The notes under the pieces were generated by a model, which had not been told where the DNA came from, ran no database searches, and worked only from the letters and a program-made list of their open reading frames with translations. The position numbers and the translations under genes were made by a program. A stretch of DNA of 64,000 bases from positions 756,501-820,500 of the forward strand of contig JAPTOF010000016.1 in assembly GCA_028554755.1 (NCBI GenBank). Reading direction: 5' to 3'. This document shows positions 55,140 through 64,000 of this stretch, piece after piece; within the stretch, counting starts at the first letter, position 1; every line of letters begins with the position of its first letter. The DNA is from Cordia subcordata. Its lineage: Eukaryota; Streptophyta; Magnoliopsida; Boraginales; Cordiaceae.

Positions 55140-58100
55140 CGTAGTATGTGTGTGTTCTGTGTGTATGCTTTGTTGTTTATCGTTACAGGCGCAAGACCAA
55201 CCGTACGAACAAGACACGCGAAAGGGCATTTGATAAACCAGAGAGCAGTCAAAAATGGAAAGATCTTTCACTACGGTTGTTAAATATTTAGCTTGGAAAC
55301 GTGTAGTGGGCAACGGCCTATAGCCGGTAAATGCAAATTTGTTTTCGTTTACGTTACGAGAGAGATTCTCTTGACGATAAACAAAATTATTAGAAGACTA
55401 ATAAATTTTTGTATCAAATACTTCAAACTGTGTTATCAAAACAAATTACTACTTTTTATTGATCGTATAATATGTTTTGTGAATCAAATCCAATTTTTTT
55501 GTAATAATATCACAAATTTACAAGTGATACTTGTAAGGGATCCTCATGATCACTATCATTTTTTTAGATTTATAACAAGAATATTTTTTTAAATTTTTTT
55601 CTGTATTTGTAAATTAATTTCTTTATCTCTCAAATATGCCATTTTTCTCTATTACTTAACATATTTATAACCGTTGTCTCTATAAAGAAATCCGTTCAAA
55701 GACAAATAAAATTGCCATGCGATAATCATGTGCTTTTTTTTAGGTGACATTTTTTTTATCTTTTTTTGACCGATGTCAATTTAAAGATAAAAGTACAACA
55801 CTAATATTGTACAATGAAAGATTATAGAGTTGGATAACAGATATTAACAAAAATAAGAAATTATTCAAATTATAAACCCTTTGTTTGAGACATACAGGTC
55901 TCAAATTTGAGTCATGATTAAGATACCATCCTGTTTGTATTCGCCTTTTTATGAGAAAGCACCTCGAAAATTTACTCTTTCTTTTTGCAATAACTTTGAG
56001 AAAATTTAAAACTTTAAAAAAAAAACTACACTTTTTTTCAAAAAATCAGAAATTTTAATTTCTCAAAAAATATTTTTTGTCAAAAATTGTTAAAAAAATA
56101 CTTATAAAAAACCAATTTAGATGAACCTAAAATGGATAACCATCATTAATTTTTTTTTTAAGAAAAGGTTTAATTTGTCACCAAAATCTAAATATTTGTT
56201 TATAAGGTTTGTGAGGAAATCTCGAACGGGAGACATGAACGACCGGCAATAGGCGGTAAAGGGCGGGAGCAAATGAATAAAGGCGGCTTGACGGCGTTTG
56301 GGGGAACGGGCGTTAGGTGTTGTCGGGAAGGGATTGGGTTGGTAACTGACGGCGTTTGTCCAGACGTTAAAAGTTTTTAGGGAAAAATTTTAATTAAAAA
56401 AAAAAAGTTTGTTCCGTTTTTGTGGGGAAATGGGCAATTGTCCTGCTGTCAACGGGCAGAGAGAGGGTTGGTTTGTTGCTCTGTACGAGTTTGTAAAACT
56501 TAACCATGGTTACTTCATTATTTTGCTTCCATGTGTCCTCGTGATTTCTCTTTATTAATTTTGCTTTTTTGATTCACACGAGATATTCAAAATTTTTTTG
56601 ACTCGTCTCGCGTCACATCAAGCTAGTGTGCGATTTTTTGGAGCTGCCTGCGCGAGGGCCAGATTGGTTTCGATCTTGGTCCTCTTATTTTGGATAAGTG
56701 CTCTTAACTTATATAATGTTTAGTACAGAAAACGTAACTGCACACCTAAAATTTGTAAGTTAGTTATTGGACTCAATTAACTAAATTTTTCTTGTTGCAA
56801 AAAAAGAAGAAGAAGCCTCACTTCAATCTCGACTCCATCCCTCATAAAATTCAAATATAGCTCATTCTTTCTGAAAGAAATATTCTCAATAACTCAAGCT
56901 ACTTCTTGAATCTCGACTTGAGAGTAATAACTAAAAGCAAGTATGTACATTGTTGTTAAACATATTTTTTATTTTGTCTTTTATATAATTTAGTACATAA
57001 CATAAGTATAATGCTTATAATAAACTATAAAAGCACATAACATAAATAAATAAATATATTTGTACATATACATTTATATTGAAATGGGGGTCAATTAATC
57101 CCTTCCTAGTCCCACCCCTACACCGAGGTAAATCTACAAATGCCTCTCCCTTTGAGTAGAGATTTTTGGCCAAAATCCATTCTAATTCCGATAGTACTCT
57201 TTAAAGGTGGAATAAGATAGAATTTCATTATCTCTTTTCAAACTTTTCATTATAAGCTCGTGTCGGTCATGTTTCCGAATCAAATGAAAAGAGTTCAATG
57301 AATCCAGAAGTGCATCCTGGCAAATGCAAGTAAAAGAGGGCAATGAAAACGATTAGATTCACAAAATTGATCCAAATCTCTACTAACAAAAACATTGAAA
57401 ATGTGTTGGATGAGAAAACTTGAAAATGTCGACCTTCAAAAAAATCATGATATCTCGCGTGACATTGGAATGGAAATCACGTGAGGCGAGGGGGTGGGGG
57501 GCCCATGATAACCTGGTGCAGAGCGCAGAGAAAGAAAGGCGTGGGACCCAATTGAATTTTGTCTACTAGCAGTTTGTGTGTGTGGTCTAAAAGCAACAAA
57601 TGGAGGAATCTTTGTCCTGAAAACGCTTTATTTTTTCCGGAGAAATTGCCGTCTCTCGTCTCTTTGTATTACTGTATTTTTGGCCATTATACAAGTAAAG
57701 AACCAATTAAAGCACATTATGGGGAAATTTTTCTTTTTTTTTTTTTTGGTCTTTCACATCAGTTTTTTTTTTTTTGGATTTTTTAATCCCTGGGGACTTT
57801 TAGAAGTTTTTAAGTTTATATTATGTCGTTAAGTTTCGAAATATAGGACTTAGTTTGAAAAGAATCATAAATTTGTTACAATATTTATCGCAATTAATCT
57901 GAAGAAAAATTCTCTTTTCAAATTTGTTCTAGACAAAATAAGGGTGCCAAATTTTAAAGGATAATTGCACCGAAATCCCTTTTAATTGATCATAAGTGCA
58001 TGTTATTCTTATAATTTCAAAATAAGCATGAGATTCTCCTATGATCTAAATATGTATTGTACATATGTCCCAAAAACTAAATACGAAACCTTTATGCAGT

Positions 58101-59910
58101 TTTTAAATGTGTAAGACATATGTCTCCTAAAATGAGTGTCAGTATCTATCTTGAAATTAAACAAAGATAATATTTACTTATGGTAAATTACAAAAAAGTT
58201 CATTGCAATTTACTATTAAAGTATGTAATTCAAATTTGAGATGCGAATAAGCTCTTTTTGTCTATTTCGAAAACCTTCCATAATTAGGATAACTCTTTTG
58301 TACTCTCCCGCTTCGCTTTTGTGAACAAAAGTTTTGGCTCACCTAATCTTTTAGAACCTTTTAATCTTTGACATAAACCAACGGCCCTACTAAATATCTT
58401 GGCTTTAAAGTTTTTCAGATATTTTACATAAGCAAGAAGCATGCAAAAGTGCAAAGATGTAATTAATTACAATCAATCGGTCTTACTAGGAGGTTGGCAT
58501 AGCCGGACATGCACATCTTCACTTGGCAATTGGCATACCCACCATATATTCTTTTTTCTTTTTTCTTTTTCTTTTTCCCTGGATGAAAAAAGGTAATTTA
58601 TTTATTACGAAAAAAATTAACCTACGCCGATATTTTTAAACAAAATATAAAGAATATTGAAAAGTTCTATTGAAGGAACAGATATTTAATTTGGAGGAGA
58701 ATGTCACAATATAACGTTCTTTTTTAAATAATCTCTTGCACTTCTACAAACGTGTTCAATGCTAACATCTCGTCCCCACGGTTCTGGCAAAGGCTAGGCA
58801 CATTAAATGGCATAGCTCATTTCTTACATAACTCAAAATGGCAGCATAGACTTGGCCAATAATTCACAGTCATAGTTTTTGGGAAATCCCTCGTTAGACC
58901 CCATAAGATCCAGTATATTTTACTAATGACCCTATCATAATATCATTAATTCATTATTCTAGAAACCCTGGGGTGGTTTCAGTGAATAAGTTATAAATCC
59001 CTTGATTGGATTTTCAACAAATAATAAGGGGAATAAAACAAAGAAAAGGATATTTATGATGCTTTGTTTGGATGAGAGATGGAAAAGATAAATTTTAGTA
59101 AAATGTTAATTAACACCTTTATTGAGAAGTTGTTTGATGTATATGAATGGTTTTTTGTTACAAGGAACATCTTAAAAACAGGGTTGAATTATATAAATAT
59201 TGTTGTTTTATTGAACTTTACTTTTTCTTCTCTAAATCTCTAATCTCGAAAGAGGCTAAAATCCTTTTGCTAAAGGAGAAAGATTCGCCTTTCTTTCCCT
59301 TACATTACACTAAAAATCAATGCAATGAAGAAAAATGGTTGTCTAATTTTTAATCCCGCCCCTACCTTTTCGTTTCTTTTGAAAATTTGAATCCAAACAA
59401 AACTGTTACTATAGAACAAAAGAAGCCATACCAAGATGTATTTATAGTAAAGTCCAATCATGGCAAGACATTTCCTGTTAAAACTAAAATGTGTTGTACT
59501 AAACATGTCAAACTTATATCTTATCGCAAAGACACGACTAAAATTATAAAAATTTTATGCTAATGGCCAGCAATAAGACTCGTGGGGTGGCAATTAAGAG
59601 AGTTGAGAAGAGTGTAGAATGCTAATGCAAAGCATGGGCAAATAGTAGGTGCGTTGCTCTTCCCTCAATTCAATCGTTTTTAGCTTTTGCCATTGGAAAG
59701 GCAACGAAGCCATTTTAGGACAAACAGGTGGAACTAGTCTACATAAATTGGATTCTCAATGCGCGCCCACTTATAGCAACCTTTATCTAGATTAGGTGTC
59801 TAATTATCACACCCCCCCCCCCAAAAAAAAAAAAGAAAAAGAAAGAAACAAAAGAATATGATATATGTTGATATCATTATCAAGGGTGTTGGACGTGGTT
59901 TAAATTTGTT
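55140..59910. other. Gene-poor region upstream of ARF2
   Basis: AT-rich with a MITE (55925-56128). A locally G-rich block at 56215-56370 contains repeated GGCGTTTG- and GGCGG-type words. A C-run and A-run lie at about 59812-59834. No coding gene was recognised. Confidence 0.5.
55925..56128. mobile_element. MITE, same family as 40425-40649
   Basis: Left end CATCCTGTTTGTATTCGCCT. Right end, read inward, AGGTTCATCTAAATTGGTTT. A/T-block interior, more decayed than the 40.4-kb copy. Confidence 0.5.
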
Positions 59911-60086
59911 TCTATTGAAAACAGATCATTTTATCGACAGTATACCTCACGAGATTTTCCTCCAATCAAATTGATACAATTTGCAATATAAATATATTTC
60001 TATTGAAAAAAAGTCATTTTATCGACGATATACCTCACGAGATTTTTCTCCAATCAAATTAATACAATTTGCAATATAAATATTGC
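59911..60086 (+). repeat. Tandem duplication, two 88-bp units
   Basis: Units start at 59911 and 59999 with TCTATTGAAAA and share TACCTCACGAGATTTT and ATACAATTTGCAATATAAAT. They differ at roughly eight positions by eye. Confidence 0.9.
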
Positions 60087-62283
60087 CTAGAGTCTTTCTA
60101 ACTTTGGCTCCTTCTAGAGGGTAAGTTAAAATTCAATTGTTTGGTAAGCTAAAATGACACAAACTTTTTCTTAATATGGCTTCTTTCTACTTCCATGTTA
60201 ATTAATATTGAGATACAAATCCTTTTTTCCTCAACTTATTATATGGATCAAATATCAATTAAACCAAAAGTTAGCCGTCTTCGGTAATTTATGTAAATTA
60301 TTTGAATAAAATTTAAAAACTCTTAATCTTAGGACATCTCTTACCTAAGGAAAATTGTAAATTAAAGGACAATTTTATTTCTTATGGTTACCATCAAGAT
60401 AAACTTTAACACTATTATATTATATTACATGTAAATTTATGTATACCTCCAACTAATTTCTCATTGCTCATTCACATAGTTTCGATTATACAAGCATCAA
60501 GAGAAAATGCCATTCTTCCCAATAGGTTCTCTAGATACAGAATTTTCTCATGAGCTTTTACTTTTATTCATATTCCTTCATGAGCTTTTAACTTTATCTT
60601 TTTAAGACAAAGAGTAATAGTAGGCAAAAGTTTAATAAAATCACTTAATAAATGAGTCACCATCAAATCGAAAATCACAAAAAATTTTAATTTCATAATT
60701 TGAAGAAAACATTAACAATATAAATCTTGTTAAAATAAAATTTCAAGTGCTTTATGTATTATTTTTAAATACGTTAAATTTTTAGTACAAAATAATTTTA
60801 ACTAAAAATACTAATGACGTAATCCTTATGAAAATAACATAATCCTTGTGCAAACAATATATTGTTGTACCCTGACTTTTAAGTCATAAATTATTATTTC
60901 TTTTTTGACTCTCAGTAGCATGAACATTGTTGTACGTGGAGCAGCCGACTTTGGTGGGCAGCTTGTAAATTGGCTTTTGACACGGTGAGAGCGAAGCCCA
61001 GTTTGCCACGGCCAATGGGAATGGGTGGGACCCACCAAAATGCTCCCCATGGAAGGGACAAATTAAATCCAAGTGTGTGTGGGTCGGGCTTAACATTGCC
61101 TCCTCCACCCTTAACATTTCAAACCACTCCCCCTAATCCTCTTTCCTTGACCCCTAACCTGCAGACCAAAAGCACCTCTCTTTTCCTTTTTTTTAATTTC
61201 TTTCTTCACTTGCTTCCATATCTAATCTCTCGTTATAAATTTCGGCTAAAGCACTTGGGCAAATGACTGAATTATTTCATCAAAAATGATGACTTGAATT
61301 CAAAATCGTAAAAAATGAGAGTTGAATTGAATATAGAAGTTTCTTAAAGTTTCTTAAGCCAATTAACTATTACAAAAATTAATATACTTTTTAAAAAAAA
61401 TATTTTTTCTTAAAAGAAGGACGCTAATCCAAGCTGTGCGTAAGATTGTTTGCCAAGTAAGATTGCTAAGCATTAATACAAGGCTTGTTCATGTATCAAG
61501 TTCCAATTTCTCAATAGGTTTCTTAAACGAACTTGTTATCTTACCTTTTGGAAGGAAAACACGATTTAAGACTCTTAATGTAAGCTCAAATATTATGAAA
61601 ACTTTTCGGCTGTAAAAAGAATTTTTTTATTTCTAGTCAATTAGGCGTAATAATAAAAAGATTCGTGTCCGCTAAATTATGGCTATAATTAAGAGCAAGA
61701 TTAAAACGACCATCACTTTTTCTTTCCTCTTCGAAACACCCGAAAAATAATGGATAACAAATTGACGACACGCCATGGCCGAAAACAGCAAGTATTCATT
61801 GTATCCAACGGGCTCTTTCCTTTCCATCTGGCTCTTACGTCATCTTGTTTCTCACTTCCGTCACGACCCGCAACTTTACTGATGATTATTAATTTCTCAT
61901 ATGCAAGCTTGACAACTCAAATTTTATGGAAACAAGGGGTTGAATTAAAAGTAGAAACTTTAAAAAAAGAAAAAAAAAATCCAAAAAGAGTATGTAAGAG
62001 GGAGATAACAAGTCTTTTAGAATTTTTTTTTTTTGTCTCTCAAATATACTTCAGTTGCAAGAGTTGACGTCGAATAATCTCAATTCTCTATCCTGGAATG
62101 AGTGCACTTACTTATATGGTGGTTGGATTATGTTGGGGATTGTAGGGCTTGTCTTTCTCGGGGACATTTGTTAATTGGGAGTCGGATTTCACAGAATGTT
62201 AAACAGTTGGACTCTGCTAATTGAATTTTTCTTGTATAAAATGAATACTTTTTTTTTAAATTTAAATTTCATAAATGACTCAT

Positions 62284-62314
<31 letters not shown>

Positions 62315-62578
62315 ATTAATTTTTTATACTAATACGAAATAACTAATAGTATAAGACAATTTTAATCCGTAGCGCGGTCACCATTACTGCTGGTCATTTG
62401 TCTCGTCCCCCGGTTTTGTCCTAACGGGGGACCCACCGTTACGGACTTGAAACGGGATTCCATTACAACTTATTACGGATTTCAAACCACAATTGAATTT
62501 GGCTAATCATTAAGGGAAAAAAAAAAGAAAAAGAAAACACTTCAAAAGCAAACACAGCAAGGAAAGAACCGGCTTTGC
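60087..62578. other. Intergenic, no gene seen
   Basis: AT-rich with a less AT-rich island at about 60950-61150 containing GTGGGACCCACC. A TA microsatellite lies at 62290-62314. Open frames here lack coding character or splice support. Confidence 0.5.
62290..62314. repeat. (TA)n microsatellite
   Basis: About 12 TA units. Confidence 0.95.
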
Positions 62579-62620
62579 CACGTGCAATGGGCTGCGCCCA
62601 CGTGTCCCTTCCGCCACGTG
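62579..62620. promoter_or_regulatory. Cluster of three G-boxes
   Basis: CACGTG occurs at 62579-62584, 62599-62604 and 62615-62620, in a block less AT-rich than its surroundings. A palindromic TGACGTCA (bZIP site) lies at 62742-62749. Three G-boxes in 42 bases are typical of abscisic acid or light responsive promoters bound by bZIP and bHLH factors. Binding is inferred. Confidence 0.6.
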
Positions 62621-62721
62621 GACGTAATTTGTTGTGCCAACGCATCATCGACGGCGTTCTGTATGAAGATTCACTAGCGTCTCGTCACGGTGAATGCATG
62701 ACACCAACGGTTACGTGAAGC

Positions 62722-62793
62722 ATGGGAACGTCTTCTGCTGGTGACGTCATGCACTTGTTGGATGACCTGACCGATCGTTGCTTGAGAAGAAAT
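62722..62793 (+). CDS. Candidate first exon of an unidentified gene
   Basis: ATG at 62722, 100 bp after the G-box cluster, opens 24 codons (MGTSSAGDVMHLLDDLTDRC and onward) and meets a good donor AAT|GTAAGA. Base composition is far less AT-rich than the flanks. No second exon was found in the remaining 1.2 kb of the window, so the gene, if real, must continue past 64000. Otherwise this is a remnant. Confidence 0.25.
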
Positions 62794-63283
62794 GTAAGAT
62801 TAATTAAAAATTTACGGGGTTGCTTAATATTTAATAGTGGAACATTGAAAGTTGAAACTATTTATGACCTATCGCAATTTATATTATACTTTTTCACCGT
62901 TACGCTCCCCCTGTTTTTTTTATTTTTGTACATAATATTAATATTATTTATTTACAATATTAATATTATTTGTTCATAATATTATTATTGTGTGGATTTG
63001 TCTGCGTGAATGTATTTTTGCGTATATGCGTGTACAAGAGTGGTGAATTAATAAATTATGAATAAATAATAAAAAAAGTCGTGGACAATTTAATTGACGT
63101 ATTTGTTTATAATTTTATACTATTTGTTCATAAATTTTATAATATTTATTTACTAAACGTGAACAATACTTAATGGGTACACAATACACAATATAACTTC
63201 CCATGATCTATCTATCCTATACTCTATATAAAGAATTTGTATTTCACTTGCATTAAATTTACCATTATAGTTAACACAAAGTT

Positions 63284-63536
63284 TTCTTTTTTTTATCTTT
63301 TCCCTTTTTTAAGCGATAAAGGAAATTTAGTTGGCGAAATTTTCTAACACGTAACTTGACCACTAGAATAATCAACTGAGCCCGAACACAAATTGACAAA
63401 TTTTGATGAGAAGCATGTCTCATATACTGAGTATTAAGCAAGTTACGGACGTTCACCCAAAACAGGAGACCAGAATCGAACTATGATCACGAGTCACAAT
63501 CTATCTCAACTCTTACCATTGGGCTATCCTCGGGAC
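63284..63536 (-). mobile_element. SINE with 12-bp target-site duplication
   Basis: Flanked by TAACACAAAGTT at 63272-63283 and 63537-63548, a perfect 12-base duplication. On the minus strand it has A-box TAGCCCAATGGTAAGAG and B-box ATAGTTCGATTCTGG at tRNA spacing, then a body with ACTTGCTTAATACTCAGTAT and GTGGTCAAGTTACG, and an A-rich end (AAAAAAAAGAAAA). About 253 bp, the clearest SINE of the window. Confidence 0.92.
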
Positions 63537-63661
63537 TAACACAAAGTTAAGTACTTTGGCCAACTAAAAGATGGCATAGGACGTAACAAAAGTTACACAC
63601 GGTTCAAATTTGAATTAACCAAGAAGTATTCTGCGCGCTGTGGCCAATCTAATAGATTTTA

Positions 63662-63866
63662 GGACCCATTTTAATTCAATTTTCTTTGAAAAATCACATT
63701 TTCTTTGTAACAAGTAGTTGTATTGATTTTGGAAAAACTAAAAACTTCTAAACAAGCTAAAATTGAGCTACTTTTTAGAAACTAAAAATTTTAAATTTTC
63801 AAACAAATTTTTTTTGAAAAGTTATACAAAAAAGTTTAATTCGAAAACTAATCCAAAAATGAGCCC
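63662..63866. mobile_element. MITE, same family as 40425-40649
   Basis: Left end GGACCCATTTTAATTCAATT. Right end, read inward, GGGCTCATTTTTGGATTAGT. The interior contains the family's AAACTAAAAA and TTTTTAGAA blocks. Flanked by TTTA on both sides. Confidence 0.6.
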
Positions 63867-64000
63867 TTTAGACATGAATATAAGGAAAAAGAAACACGCT
63901 CGTTACCTATTTGTCTGGATTTAGAGGGTGTATAATGATATCTATTTAAGTACTAATAAGTATTTATTAATTTATATTTTTCGATCCCCAATAGGACTAA

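Noticed and set aside
61750..62067. 105-codon open frame at 61.8 kb
   Set aside because: Ends in poly-Lys/Phe from A and T runs, no splice or codon evidence.
1..64000. Functional tRNA, rRNA or CRISPR loci
   Set aside because: Only tRNA-derived SINE promoters were found; no cloverleaf, rRNA block or regularly spaced repeat-spacer array.

Overview
The window is AT-rich nuclear DNA from a flowering plant, most likely a eudicot. The evidence is spliced genes with GT-AG introns, nuclear genes for plastid proteins, an auxin response factor, an ICE1-type bHLH, and plant SINEs, MITEs, a MULE and a chromovirus-type LTR element. The species cannot be named from the sequence alone.

Six protein-coding genes were rebuilt exon by exon. 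Every coding total is a multiple of three and every exon phase agrees. (1) NFXL1-type zinc-finger protein, minus strand, 9105-12461, with a leader intron. (2) Plastid acyl carrier protein, plus strand, 15143-17166, four exons. (3) SCD2 coiled-coil protein, plus strand, 21201-28233, 17 exons. (4) Plastid CLPC chaperone, minus strand, 29611-35073, nine coding exons and a leader intron. (5) ICE1/SCRM bHLH factor, plus strand, 43551-47443, four exons. (6) ARF2-type auxin response factor, minus strand, 49987-54827, 14 exons, with a tasiR-ARF target site and two upstream ORFs. NFXL1/ACP are divergent; SCD2/CLPC and ICE1/ARF2 are convergent pairs. From memory, Arabidopsis also has SCD2 and CLPC2 side by side, so that pair may be old microsynteny. 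No operon-like relationship links the genes. They are independent housekeeping, plastid, trafficking and signalling genes.

Layout. 1-5285 holds repeats, a SINE and an unassigned stretch. 5286-8784 is a broken non-autonomous Ty3-type element with Gag, protease and a chromodomain but no reverse transcriptase or integrase. It sits about 320 bp past the NFXL1 stop. 13.2-15.1 kb has faint retroelement relics. The third ACP intron carries a tandem array of decoy copies of the exon 4 start. 17.4-20.9 kb contains a MITE, a MULE deletion derivative with a 9-bp target duplication, and microsatellites. 35.9-43.5 kb and 55.1-64 kb are gene-poor and rich in MITEs, SINEs and simple repeats. A G-box cluster and a possible first exon lie near 62.6-62.8 kb.

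No new defence system, gene cluster or other wholly new system was seen. The most unusual observations are the ACP decoy-exon array, the pol-less retroelement that kept a chromodomain, the complete MULE footprint, the GC-AG intron in CLPC, and the duplicated leader intron of NFXL1.
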